A DNA stretch of 64,000 nucleotides from Dimorphilus gyrociliatus (Eukaryota > Annelida > Polychaeta > Dinophilidae): the NCBI GenBank assembly GCA_904063045.1, contig CAJFCJ010000007.1, forward strand, positions 306,819 through 370,818, in the 5' to 3' direction. The notes beneath the pieces are model-generated. The model searched no databases. It saw only the letters and a list, made by a program, of their open reading frames with translations, and had not been told where the DNA came from. The position numbers and the translations under genes were made by a program. Within the stretch, counting starts at the first letter, position 1. The number at the start of each line of letters is the position of its first letter. Positions 27,094 through 40,246 of this stretch are shown piece by piece.

Positions 27094-28346
27094 TCATTTT
27101 CTTATTGGCGATATGCGGCATAGAAAATCTTTAAGGTTGGATATGAAAATTAATCTCTCTGGTAATTCGAACTCGTTTGGTATACAGCCTTGAACATTAC
27201 CCTCAAAGTATTTGACAATGGGATAAAAAACGTCCAGAATTCGCCTCTGCATTGGTAAATTTGAATTACGATTGTTCAAGTTGTCTGCCAAATGATGATA
27301 ATGTAAATACGCTTGAACGGTTATATAAAAGGCCAATAGGACATCAACTGTATAGTGTTCGTGACCTACAATTATCAGTATTATGGCAATGAAACTGGAT
27401 GTCCATAGTATAAAGTGCATTGATCGACAATACTTGGGTGTGTAATCGACAATAAGCATTGTTAAGGATACTAAGGTGACCGTATGGCCGCTAAATATGT
27501 AATCGCCACACGTATATACTCCGTTTCTAACCATACCACCTCTCTCAACTATTATGAAAGCTCTGTAGAGTATATCAGACAGTTTCTGGTATTTATCCTG
27601 CAAATAAAAAGAAAGTACAAAAACGTAAGTTAGACGAAAAGAATAGAATTTAAATTTAATGTCTCTGCCCATTGTATTTTTTTTTTGTCGATAATAAACA
27701 TTCTACTTAAAAAAATACATCTATATACCTTACACATTCTATAACTTGGTCTAGTTCCAGGCAATGAAGTCAAAGTCATAGTAAGGCATCTTAACAGTGT
27801 AATTATGGACAAAATAACCAATATTCTTCTTATTATGCAACATCTGTTAAATAAATTATTGTAAATATAAAAGTCCTACTGTAACAATAAGCAGAGCTTA
27901 GCCTACAGAGTACTCTGTACACGTGAATATGCGTACGATGTATGATATACACAGTAGGCAAGCATCAAGATCAAATATTCTTCTCATTATTGAGTAATAT
28001 AGATATATAAGAAAATATTATTGTATAATACTTATCAAAGAGGAGAAACTTATCTTAAACAAACAAATTTAAAAAAATATGGTACAATATCAAATTCAGC
28101 TGTTTTCTATTATTCTTAAGGTAGGGACCGTTATCGAGTATTGAAAACCCGGATGTTTTTAGCAAGAGTATCAGTTATAACTTGATTTAATTGGCATTGG
28201 ACTTTCAAGTTCAAGGATTAAGGAGAATAATAATTATATTCATGGGAAAGAAACCCTTTAAAAGTAGATGGTTATATTTTAAGCTATCAAGTTGTAAATA
28301 AGTTTCTAGTCTTTCTATCTCTTTGTCTCTCTCTCTCTCTTTCTGT

Positions 28347-28403
<57 letters not shown>

Positions 28404-28810
28404 TCTCTCTTTGTCTTTTTCCTTTTTTGTCTATTTATGATTTCTTGTTCAAATATAACTTTTTCAATAATCGTCTTTTCCAAAAATCGTCGATATATAG
28501 ACAAAAAAGGAGCTTTACGCGGATTTTTAAAGTAACAAGGTCTGTAATTTCTTCAAATATAATGGTAAGTTTGCATGTTTTTTTTTCTTTTGTTTTATGG
28601 AACAACAAAAGAATTCTTTAAACGATCGATCGATGAACAAACTGAATTGAATGGAAACTAAATGATGGGGGAACGTGGTAGGAGGGTAGCTTTCGCATGG
28701 TAAAACGATAGCTTTTCCTCGTCCTTATACCCTCGTTTACCACGTTCTCTAACCCCTATCTCCTTCACCTTTCCTCTTTCAAGTAAAAAAGAACACCTAT
28801 TTACAAATAT

Positions 28811-28845
<35 letters not shown>

Positions 28846-29321
28846 TATATATTGTATGTAATGTATACTAAATAAAGATACTATTTATTGTAACACAATA
28901 TACTAATATTAATATTAATAATATTATTCAGATTTAGATAAGTATATCTTAATTTATTATGAATTTTAAAGTAGTATATTAATTAATACTGTTAACATAA
29001 CTCTAAACATTACCTGTGTTTGTGTAACACTGCGATCAAAATGACCACAACTATAAGTAGCATTAAAATCCCTTCACTGATATCCAAAGCCCATGATCGC
29101 AAGTTAACATTGTCAAGAATAACGTCCGGTAATTGTTTATTTTCTTTCGGCATACGGCTGTGAGCGATGACAGTTGCAATGGCAGTTATGTAATAAGAAA
29201 AGGATATGAGTAAGACTGAGGCGATTAATTTCTTACAATCATTTGGTGGTCGGCAAATAGGTTGTATTTTTGAAAGGTCTTCATCAGATAAATCGACAGC
29301 ATATGACTTTTCTAAAGACAT
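27094..29321 (-). CDS. Sphingomyelin synthase-family enzyme
   Basis: Minus-strand exons 29321-29014, 27843-27729 and 27597-27094 join in phase to 308 residues. The four family motifs appear in order: a hydrophilic stretch with LPD before the first luminal segment, RCLTMTLTSLPGTRP (motif D2), CGDYIFSGHT (D3) and HEHYTVDVLLAFY (D4). His179, His222 and Asp226 form the expected lipid-phosphate-phosphatase-like catalytic triad. Several membrane helices are visible, agreeing with the six-helix topology. These enzymes transfer a phosphocholine or phosphoethanolamine head group to ceramide in the Golgi or plasma membrane. No N-terminal SAM domain is present, unlike SMS1 and SAMD8/SMSr, so it is closer in layout to SMS2. 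Head-group choice cannot be told from sequence. The 1.2-kb first intron holds a CT repeat and a TA repeat. Confidence 0.92.
28319..28410. repeat. CT microsatellite in intron
   Basis: A long CT dinucleotide tract lies in intron 1 of the sphingomyelin-synthase gene (GA-rich in the transcript). A TA repeat follows at 28815-28843. The overlapping Ser/Leu frame is a repeat translation. Confidence 0.9.
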
Positions 29322-32300
29322 ATTTCTTTGTTTAGGATATCGTCGACTGAGGTTTATTGAGCCAAGAAACTGATGAAGAGGAAGGGAGAAGCAAAACGGT
29401 ATCGAAGCGAAGAGGAATAACTACTGACTGTGGAAGGGTATATACTGGGAGATAGATAGGATAAAAATGATATATTCTTTCTCTTAAATAATTATAATCC
29501 TTATTATATGTAAAACAAAGAAAGAAAGAATATTTGTTGTCTTTTCTTTTTTGAGATAACCTTGCCTTAAATTAATATTTTAAAGCCGCCTACTAATTAA
29601 ATTGTTCTAGAAAATTAGCCACACCCTCATATTGTTTAGTAAATTTTATTAATATTATATGTATTTTAGAATAACAAGAACTAATTTAAAGTATTGTAAT
29701 TGATAATTCTCCTTCAACTGTTCTCATTTTGTATTTTATACTATTGAAAGAAAATTTAAACTTTGTTTTGATCGCTTAGTATTAACTTGAAGATGCACAC
29801 GGATTATATATACAATAAAAAAAGAGAAACATATGAGGAGACATATGCTGTACAAAAGTCATGTTCTTGGAAGCCAACTTGCGTGTTTTTTTCGTGATTC
29901 GTTATGTACTGAACACCATCAGGTTTTGCAAACTATTTCTACCCAACAATAAAATTTATCATTTTTACCTAAATTGCAATCCATATGTTTTCATGTATCA
30001 TGTAATTTCAAATCAAAGGCAAAATATGATACTTTTGACTATACTCTTAGTTTCTTTTACATTATAGGAGCTTTTTATGCTTTCTCTGCTAATATTCATC
30101 ACTTTTCTCTTGGTATTTATGTTAGTAGAGTTAATGATTAATAAAGAGCTTGAATTTTCTTCCATCATTTTATTTACAAGTTGATAAATTTTACGAATTT
30201 AATTATGGTTATGGATCTCTATACATTTAATTATTACAAAGAATTGAGCTAATATCTCCTGATTCCTTTTAAGTTTACGAACTGCTTTCTAGTAGTATGT
30301 TAATCAAAGTTTATCAGCCAGATGCTTTTGACAATGGATTGAGAGTTCCCTTTTACCCCCTACTCAAACTCGAAAAAGGTAGAGATACTCGAGATTTCAT
30401 TGCCAACATTTTTCTCTTTCTCCCTCAATATGTAAATATGTCTATATATAAATATATATTTATATATACAATATATACAAGTATATATAAAAATATGTGT
30501 CTTTTTCTCTTTCCAGTCGTCTGTTTATCTCCCTCTCTCTCTACCTCTCTGTCTTATACTTTCTCTCTATCTGTCTCTCCCCCTCTATCTCCAGAGTTCT
30601 AATGTTGACTTCCGGTCAACTGCACGTTAAAAGGTTTGGGAAGTAACCGTTTCGAGGGCTTCTTCAACGATTCAGTACTATATTTCCTGTAGAGAATATA
30701 ATATATTATATATGTTAACACTATTTAAACGCAGTATATTTATAAATCTTCGGAAGTTATCAGAGACTATTATTTGCATTGAACAAAATATCATTAGTTA
30801 TTTTTTTCAACAAAGAAACAAGTTGAATTGTTATTACGTAATTCAAAACCATGATTCATACTTTTATTGTTAATGTTTATCTGGGTTTTAAAATTATACT
30901 AAAGCTTATTTTTATAGGGATTTTTTCTTGAAACTGATGAAATCAGTTAACGAGAAACCCATTGATATAATTAACAAATGCATCAGTATAACGTATCACC
31001 GTTTCCACTCTTTAAATTAGCAAATAATATCTTGTTTTTAATGCTTATTTCTATCGTTTAACATATTAAATTGTTATATAGATGTTAAATGAAAAAAAGG
31101 TTGATTTAGCAATGTTTAATACCATAAGTAAAAAGCAAACTGAATAATCATGCTATTGGACTGCTTATCGATCAAGTTGGAAAAGAAGCGAGAAAAAAGT
31201 TCGATTTATCTCTGGCAAACAGAAAACTTCGAATATTTCGATCATTTCGAATGAGAGCCCTGGAGATTATAGGCCAAGTTAGTTTGATAGTTTGTGAACT
31301 TATAAAGAACAGATAAGAGATGTTAATAATTAATTTCATGAACATCACGTAAAGTCTACAACTTATTTTATCTTATATTTCTCTTATCGGCTAAGAATCT
31401 GTGAGCGTTTACTTTATGGAATAATAAGCAATCGATAATTGCTTAGATTGCAGGTCTTTTCGTTTTCATACAGCTTTTTCCTAGAATTATAGGATACATA
31501 AGTCAAGTGCAGTGGACAAGTACATCTTAAAATTTCAGATATATATTTTGAGAATCATCATCTGGTGAAATTTGCAAGTGTAAGAAATCAGATAAAACAG
31601 GTATACACTCATGTGAATAAATGCGCTCAAGTGAACACGTGTCTGTACATATCGCATTTTATAATACATAAAATTTTAGGATTCATGAAGGTCAGTTGCA
31701 CTACGAAAAGATCCAGTTCGTAAACTCTCTAAAGAAGGATGTGATTTATTCACAAGGCGTACGTAATTGTCTCGATGTGACCCAATTTGCAAAAGGATAT
31801 TGAGAACAAGCTATATTCGTCCACTGAAGGACTTGCGTTGAAGTTAAAGCAAACTAGTTTCATTGAACTTTTTCTTTATAAAAATTATATTGAGCAAAAT
31901 CTACTGTTTTCCGAATTGGTTCCCCCTTTAAAGAGTTAATATATTAAAAAGGTTTCCTTTTTAAAAGGAAAGAGAAACCGGAATGATACGACTAATGGTA
32001 AAATGTAGTTAACGTAATTAAATTACAAGTTCATCACACGTCGCAAGGTTATCATTGGGAAAAAATCTCCTAACGGATGGTCATCACGTAGAACATTCAA
32101 AATCGTAAATACACCTTCTCCATTCTTTTCCTTAACAAACGTACATAACGAAAAAGGAGTTCTGTGTATAAACTTAAAGGTTTTTCGTTCCTCTGATAAA
32201 AATCTTCGGTGATAAAGAGTCCCTATGTGAATATCAAGAAGAACGATATCATATGGATGAGTTACAATTCTTGATAATAATACGTTCTAAAATGGCACGA

Positions 32301-35300
32301 ATGGATCTGGAAATGAAATCGCGAATGTTTAGCAGATTTAGCACACTTGACTGGCATCTTACGAAATTTTTACTTTTCAAATCTTATTTTGTAAATGAAT
32401 TTTGTTGGTGAATTTCCATCCATAATTTCTTATTTACAACAACAAAATAGTCAATTGAGTATGGAGTAGATATTTTTCTCCCTGCTCTCTCATCTTTAAA
32501 CAATAGCATATTTATCATGTTAATTCCTCTCCAACAATTCGTAGAAATCAGAAAGTTTCTCCTAACTTATAAGACAGATGGCGTCTTTCTACAGTACTGC
32601 TGCTATTAGAATTGATATTTTAAATGTCGCAGAACAATATATTTAGCAAGAGAAAGTTACTCATCAATTTACAGATTTTCCTTCTGAATGAGCTTGATTA
32701 ATTAGACCATTTATTATATTTACATATGAATAATTACTAATATCTTATTTATAATAAATTCCCTAAAATACGGTTATCTTTCTATTTCTTCTCCCTCTAA
32801 AGAGTAAAGATAAACAGACTAAATATTATTATTCCATTAAAAACAGTATGACAACAACTGAAAATTCGTTGAATTCTATATAAAAGACAATATATGCTTA
32901 CAAATTTTTAGGGAATTTAATTAAAAGTTCTTCTTAGTATAAAATGTAAAATAAAAAACAGATCCGGAAGTCAAGACTTCATAGGAAAAAAATCAGTAAG
33001 AATATAAGATTACTATAGAAAAGAATGTGAAGTTTAGAAATGAAAGGAATTTTTATTTTATAAAGCCTGTATATTCTATTGATTATCGAAGAAAAATGAT
33101 TGTTATCCCATGGTACACTCTCATAGAATAAAATTTAACTTGGTATAACTAGAATAGACCTGTGAGAAATCGTGATTAGATGACTTGAGGGATAGATGTA
33201 TAATATTTTGAAATGCTTCGTATGTGAGTTTGTCTAATTAGATTATCTTTGTTATTTCATTGATTTTCAAATGCGTGTCTGAGGGAAGAAGAATAGAGAG
33301 AGAGGACTCTGAAAATAGTGACAAGTGATAAGTAAAAGTATAAATTTGTGTTGGCACGGTTTGAAGAGAGAAGGGAATCCGATCAAGAGAGAAGAAAAGA
33401 GAGCCATACTACTCTTAGCACTGCTAATGCATGTGACTTTAAAGAGCTTGGCACTAGAATATTATGTTTGTTGTCTCTTAACTAATCGATAATGAACTAT
33501 AATAGAAATCGTAATTATTTTCAATTATTTGAAACGAGAGGATTATTCATTAGTTTTAAAAGTATCTATTACCGTATTTAATTAAATAGTAGTATATATT
33601 TTGTATCTTGTATTTTCTATGGTTGGCTACTCTTTACGAGAGTGGAATGAATGATCGATTAGATAGATCTAGTTGTAGACATGAAGGTAGACAAAATCAT
33701 ATAGTAATTACTCCTTTTAAATAGGACTCAATGCCTTTTTATAATTTTTGTAGTAAAAAAAAAGAAACCAAATAGTTAAATCAAACAATTAGCGAACCGG
33801 ATAGAGGGCGAAATAAAATCGGAAAGATTTACATAATGCCAAGTTAAGCTTGGAAGGGCTAAAAAGGTTAGATGTTTATTACCAGGTCTCTCTGTAGTAT
33901 CGTTGGAAAACTTTTGGGACTTTATGTCAAACTGCCCCCTTTTGATTGAGAGTCTTCCTTCTCTTTTGAATATATAATAATTACATCATTGAAAACTAGC
34001 AAGTTTGACCATGTTTTTGAAAAACTCTTCAGCTTCAAGTCCATCAGACGGTAATTAAAATCTAAAAGCTTTTTTTATATAGAGAGGAGACAAGAACAAT
34101 CCAAGCCTGTGGAGATGTTATCTACTTTAAAGTCAATTACGACGCTGAATAGATCTCAAATGAGGAAGAGATGGAACGAGGTAAAAATAAATGCCAACTA
34201 TTACAAAATGACAAAATGCTGTATACATATACAGTATATACTAATATTTGGAAGGAAACTGAATATAATATGTTTTAGACAAAAAACAACTGAATCAATA
34301 TAATTGGGTTTCATTCAGCTGTATTTACTAATTTATTTATGAATGGCAATTTCATCTAATAAGCAAGACTAAGTTGTAGGCCTCTACGTGTTTAATATCC
34401 TTAAGATGGGCTCAAGTTATATTGAACAAAATTCTATTCATGAACTTAATTTACTATTTTTAATTAAATTACTTGTTGATCATCGCAAATTCTATTTTCA
34501 AACTATAACATTACATCTACATTGAAATTTATTTGTTTAGTCTTTTTTAATAAAGTTAATAACGTTTATCCAAACTACTAACTACTAAATGTCTATCCTG
34601 CCAATTTAGGATTAATTTAAGCATTTCAGATAATCTCTGATCAAATTTCGTTGAGATTTAATAATTAAATTGGCGTCAGTCACCAAAATAAGTGCAATTA
34701 TTTACAGAAAATATACGAATAAACTCCTTCACAAATTGATCTTTTGTATGTTTCTCTTAAAGAGATCTTTATTCTGCATTCATCATTTGAATGACACTCT
34801 ATTCTTAATAGAGCATTAAAACTTAAAAACAAAGAAAAGCAATTGTATCTAATATGTAATTTTATGTCCGTAGAAATTGAGTAATGAATAATTTTTGATT
34901 GTTAGTAAATTTTGAACAATGCACGAATAAGATTTCAATTTAAAATGAAAGATAAAACTCTATTTTTTAAAGAATTGATATTTTTTTAAACAAAATTTTC
35001 AAAAACCTTTCTATAATTTCAAATTAATCATATCAGTAACCAAAATTCAATATATACTGGAATTGATTTGCTCTTTTAGATGGCTAGACGTTTTTTAAAA
35101 AGAATTTAAACTTTTTAAATCTATTGCTAGTAGGAGTTAATCAATTTTTTAATCGTGAATATTTAATTAAAAGTTCAAGAGGCAAATAAATAGCGATATG
35201 ACTCTGATTTGTCGTGGCGTTCTTTTTTTCTTCTTTCCCTCTCTCACATTCTCTCATTGTTGCTTCTTCTTGCTGTCTGGTTTGGACTGTACTATAATTA

Positions 35301-35904
35301 CCAAAAGAATCAACTTCGTCAGGCACTAAAAGCTGAGGTTGAAAGCTCACTTCTTCTGAGACGAAAAATGAAACCGATTATATAAATCATCGATCTTGAA
35401 ATTACCAGATATTGTCAAGTCTCTTTAAACAGAGATGACCATTAACGACCGATAGATGGAGTTAGTGGAAGCGTCCAATTTGCCATTTCTGCAGTCCTGT
35501 CTGTTCATCAAGGTGAGTGTCATTAGAAGCACCCTTGTTTAGATTCAGCGTCTAAACTTTCAAAGAGGTCAGTACATGTGAACAAGCTTCGATGCTAAAA
35601 ATGACATTTTTTGGGGTAAAAGTGTTGAAATATATCTAAAATAGCTTAATCTTTAGTCCTTCTTGTCTTCGTGAATCACTTCCTCCCCTGTAACATACAG
35701 TATATACGCATAAAAATACTTATTTCTTTGTGGAGTTTATATAACTAAAGGAACCTTTTAGATAGAAAAGAAGGAAAGATAGGTAAGAGGGTATTAATGC
35801 CGGTCTTCGTAATTTATCAATTGCTTTTCACATATAGGTTCTGTTTAGATTACGTTTTTTCTATGCATACAGCAAAAAGAGATATTCCCCTGGGAAGACG
35901 ATCG
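29322..35904. other. Long intergenic region
   Basis: 6.6 kb, AT-rich, between a minus-strand gene start and a plus-strand gene start, so both promoters should lie here. A CT-rich tract occurs at 30524-30595. I looked for small exons in the open frames, including a minus-strand frame around 35145-35335, and could not support any. No RNA gene was recognised. Confidence 0.45.
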
Positions 35905-38900
35905 ATGAATTGCTACTTTTTACTGTTCTTTTTCTCATCCAAAATCTTTATCGAAGCTACTAAGCATCGGCATGAAAGATACAAACAAACAAGCTGGAAG
36001 CTTCGTAAAGAAAGATCTTTTACCAGTCATTAGTAAGTTAATATTAAACTATTTTTCTACATTGCTTGCTACCAATTTAAAGTATAAAAAATAGGTTAGA
36101 CAATAGTAAAATAACGTTATTTTTCTTCAAAAAAGAGAACACTAACACAATACTATGAAAATGCTAAATACAGAACATCCCATACAATCGAAAATAGTAG
36201 GAATACTAAAGTAGTAATATTCGCTATTCCCCCTTTACTGTGGGGTTTTTCATTATTCTTGTATTATGAATTATATCCGAAAAGACCTTTTTTGATGTTA
36301 GGCATGAGCAACACCTTAAACAAATGAAGCTAAAATTACATCTAACCGCATACGATTTTTATGATAATTACATTTACCTTAAATAAATAGTATATAATTA
36401 GTTTTAATTGACTTTTTCAGATAGGCTTATGTCATAACCAGTTTAGATGTAATATACTTTGAAAAACTTCATATACGGATCATGATATTTAAGCTTATAT
36501 TCTTTTTTTGATGGTTTTTGATGGACCTAGCATGTCCTTTGAAAGTACTCTTTTCTGCTGGAAGGCTTTAAATCATAAACTCTTAGGAGCTTAGAAAGGA
36601 GAAAAAAGTTTTTGAAACAATAGTTGCAGATGAGCAGTGTGACCTATAAAATTGACTTAAATATCTGATACAAGTTAGCTAATTAGCAAGCATAATACGC
36701 TATATGTTGCAGGTAATGTAGGAAGCGCAAATTTATATACTTAATATAAACATATTTTTCTTTATATTTAGTGTTAATTTAAGGTCTTTTTTTGACTTTC
36801 TTAGTCCATCTGGAACTCGTGAAAAGGATGATTTTTCAACACTGTCCAGTGAAAGCCGACTGATACACTATCTTCTAAATAAATATGCACAAGCTGGTAA
36901 TATGGCTCGTCCAGTCTTCAACTCTTCCAGAGCGGTTGATGTACAATTTGCGATGACTTTGGTTCAATTATTAGACTTTGACGAAACTAAACAACTGCTT
37001 ATTACTAGTGTTTGGAAGAGCTATGTAAATATATTATTAACTGCTTTAGTGTTAATTGTCTTAATACCTTTGTTTGCGTAGCAATGGATTGACGAAAACT
37101 TAAGCTGGAATCCTGCTGATTATGACGGCTTGGAAGACATCAGATTACCTCCCAGCATTACATGGACACCCGATATTGTACTTTATAATAAGTAATAATT
37201 GCGTTTTTATGCTTTAAAGATAATACTGATTAAGAGGTAGTTATTTACCCTACTCTTTGTTAATAGTGCTGATGAACAATATAACCGTGAAATTCATCAT
37301 GAATTACTTGCTGTCATGCATAATGGACTTGTAAAATGGATTCCGTCTGCCATTTATAGGTCCTCCTGTCCTGTTAACATGGCAAATTTTCCTTTTGATG
37401 TTCAAACTTGTGAGTATTTACTTGTTTAATTATCTTAAATCATAAATATTTACACAAATCTTTAATCTTTAATACCCTTCAGCGAGTAAAAAAACAGGGA
37501 CAAGTTCTAATAAATAACAGTTATAACACGATAGGGAACCATTCTCTAATAAATATTTTATAGAATTGACAAAATTTAAAGGGCAAGTTTTACAAGATTG
37601 ACTCTTTGTACTCTGAAAAATCCAATTTCTAGGGGTAATCAACTACGGATTATAAAAAAGTTGTATATTTGAATAATTAGTTTTTCAATACACAGATTAA
37701 ATTTAAGTTATTAATTTTTATTCTTGCTCAAGCCAAAGCAAAAGTTCAAAAAGCTCTATGATAAACGTTTGAAGAATCAGATATTTTGTCCTAGATTACA
37801 GACGTCATAAAAGATTCTCAGCAAGTCTAAAAATTTTCTTTGCTAAACAATTTAAAATATATAAGAAATTAGCTAAATTACATTTTAAATTAATTAGCTA
37901 ATTAGCTTATATAGTTTAGGTGAGGAGATAAGAGGGAGGGTTGGAAGAGAGAGAGGAGAAAGGTGAGGAAATAGATAGCTACAAGGAGAAAGCATGATAG
38001 AGAAGCGGAGTAAGGTTACAGAAGCAAGATAGAAATATTAGTATCGTCTTCTGGCAAAGTCGATGTCTAATTAAGAAAAAACAAACAAAATTTTAAACTG
38101 ATGTTGTTTTCTATTTCTTCTGTAGGTCATTTTAAATTCGGCTCTTGGACATACGATGGCAATAAACTAAATTTACACTTCCTCAATTCAACTGGACCCA
38201 ATATCGATTTGAGAGAGTATGTAAATAGTAGCGAATGGGATATGCTATCGTGTGAAGCGAAAAGGTCAATTCGCTACTATCCCTGCTGCGGTAAATATTA
38301 CATCACATTCTCTATTCCTTAGTGAAAATATACAAAATATTATATAAAATTAATATCGAATCAAATTATTCCAACATGGATATTGACTATTAATCCCTTG
38401 TTTTTCTTTAACATCGCACATTTTATAGGAAGCGATCCCTATCCTGAATTAATCTATTCGGTGACTGTCCGACGTAGAACTGCTTTCTATATAGTCGTTC
38501 TTATTCTACCCTGCATTCTACTTTCGTGCCTAACGGTCGTTATGTTTTGGTTTCCTCCGCAAAGGCCAGATCGAACTGGATTAGGTAGTGTAATAAAAGT
38601 TGTTTAACCAATTGAAGGAAGTTAATGAATAAAAGACTATTTTCAGGAATGAGCTTGTTTTCGAGCTTTTTCGTACTGTTGTTGATCTTGGTACAAAGTT
38701 CACCACCGACTTCAGCATCTATATCACTGTTAGGTATAATAATAGTCTTAATGTGAATAAAAAACTAACAAAATCCAAATACTCCAAACACAAGGTATAT
38801 ATTACTGCATCAATATGATACTAATCGCACTATCAACTATTTTATCCGCTGTCGTCATCAATTTAAATAAGCATAAAAATACCGAAATAGTTCTTCCTAA

Positions 38901-39317
38901 ATGCTTACAAACGGTAAGGCAAGAATAAAATTGAAGTAAATCTCTCACTTTCTCTTCCTTCCCATACTTTAACATGCCTCATTTATTGAACTAATTAAAC
39001 CTAACATTTCAACGTTTCTATCATTCGCCCTTAAAGCAGTCGTGGACTAAAAAATGGAAGCGTGCTAATGGTGAATTAGAGAACAATACAAAACCCTCTC
39101 CGACTATTTGTGATCAGCCACTAGATGGATCTGTAAGTGGTGTAAAAACTCAGGTTGTTCACATCAAGTAAGTTAATAAAAGATCGTAAATTCACCCATC
39201 ATGGAAAATAATTCATGTTACAGGTTAAAAACCGTTGCAACTTTTTTGGACAGAGTTTTCTTTATCGTCTATATTTTTGTAATCTTCCTTGCTGCGTTCT
39301 TCCTCTTCCCTCATTAG
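35905..39317 (+). CDS. Nicotinic acetylcholine receptor subunit, alpha type
   Basis: Ten exons: 35905-36032, 36805-37024, 37082-37191, 37267-37409, 38126-38290, 38429-38584, 38647-38733, 38795-38913, 39037-39167 and 39224-39317; 450 residues, all phases agree. The signal peptide is [18 protein letters not shown]. The ligand-binding domain has loop [10 protein letters not shown], a Cys-loop of exactly 13 residues between Cys187 and Cys201, loop B GSWTYDG, and the vicinal pair Cys254-Cys255 (RYYPCCG) that defines alpha subunits. M1 ([10 protein letters not shown]), M2, M3, a short intracellular loop and M4 follow, ending FLFPH. It forms part of a pentameric acetylcholine-gated channel. Aligned to alpha7, M2 has Ser instead of Leu at 9'. 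An in-frame ATG at 35797 would extend the N-terminus but spoil the signal peptide. AATAAA lies at 39529-39534. Confidence 0.93.
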
Positions 39318-39446
39318 TAGATAAATCAACGATCTATTTTTATCTGACTAAACGTTGTAAAGAGTTTTACATTCAATACACCAGACTTTTTAATTATAAG
39401 GAAATACTAAATTGGTTTCTGAGAGCATACACATGAAGAGCATTTA

Positions 39447-39470
39447 ATATACAGTATATATACTGTATAT
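39447..39470. repeat. 24-bp perfect palindrome
   Basis: Self-complementary sequence centred on ACAGTATATATACTGT. It is one of eight ACAGTATATA copies scattered through the non-coding parts of the window. Confidence 0.6.
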
Positions 39471-40168
39471 ATGAGTGTAACATGACAGATTTAGGCGGTA
39501 ATAGTTTCAGACTAATATACCTTGCGTAAATAAAAGATGCAAGTTTAGGCTTCTGATACTGATTCTCATCATCGCTTCCTTCGGCTTATAAGCTGTTACG
39601 TAATCTCATCTTGGCGTGGAAATCTGATTCGCTTTCCCGTGTTTTAAAGATTCTACTAAATATCATGCTATATTAAGTTATCATTTTTGTCAAAGTTTTC
39701 GTAACTATCATACGTTTCATTCACTATACAAAACCCTAACCAATTTTAATGATATAGGCAGGATATAGAGAGAGGAGAAAGATGTAAGCAGGGTACAACT
39801 ACATTTACAATGTCAATATATTACTAGAGATTAATTCTTATAAAATTTATATCAAAAGACTCAACTGCGAACTATAATTTAGCATTAAAAAATTATAAGA
39901 TATATTTTTTATCCTTTGAATAGAACGTAAAATAGAGACAAAAGCTTCATTTATTAGCCAGTTTTACCTTCTTTTTATTTCATTCAAGTTATTGTTTAAA
40001 ATATTTGCTTCAACAATACATAAAAAACTTAATATATGTTAGTCACAAAAAAATCAAAGATAAATAACCGGTTGATTACAGCAGCAACTAATTAACATGC
40101 ACAGTTCGAATAAGGTATCGAAGCGACACCTCGCGTTTTACACATCGCCATTCGTATCGAATTGACGG

Positions 40169-40181
40169 TATAATATATAAA
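40169..40181 (+). promoter_or_regulatory. TATA box of second nicotinic receptor gene
   Basis: TATAATATATAAA lies 66 bases upstream of the predicted signal-peptide ATG at 40247. The spacing suits a transcription start near 40200-40210 and a short leader, and supports placing exon 1 at this distance from the remaining exons. Confidence 0.5.
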
Positions 40182-40246
40182 TGTCCAACTCGATGACATT
40201 TCGACTTTATTTAGCTTTAGGAACGGAAGTTGGAAGATATTGGTAG

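Larger units (their letters stand above)
39318..40246. other. Spacer between the two nicotinic receptor genes
   Basis: About 930 bases, non-coding. It includes the 3' UTR of the first receptor gene, a 24-bp perfect TA-rich palindrome (39447-39470) and the promoter of the second receptor gene. Confidence 0.5.

Noticed and set aside
28323-28621. Two overlapping Ser/Leu-rich open frames
   Set aside because: They run over the CT repeat inside the sphingomyelin-synthase intron, on the wrong strand, with no splice context.
35141-35350. Minus-strand frame with LLVPDEVDSFGNYSTVQTRQ after an acceptor-like site
   Set aside because: Looks mildly protein-like, but I found no in-phase upstream exon and no family; the rest is Lys/Glu low complexity.
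35797-35904. Earlier in-frame ATG for the alpha nicotinic subunit
   Set aside because: It would bury the signal peptide that begins at the ATG at 35905.
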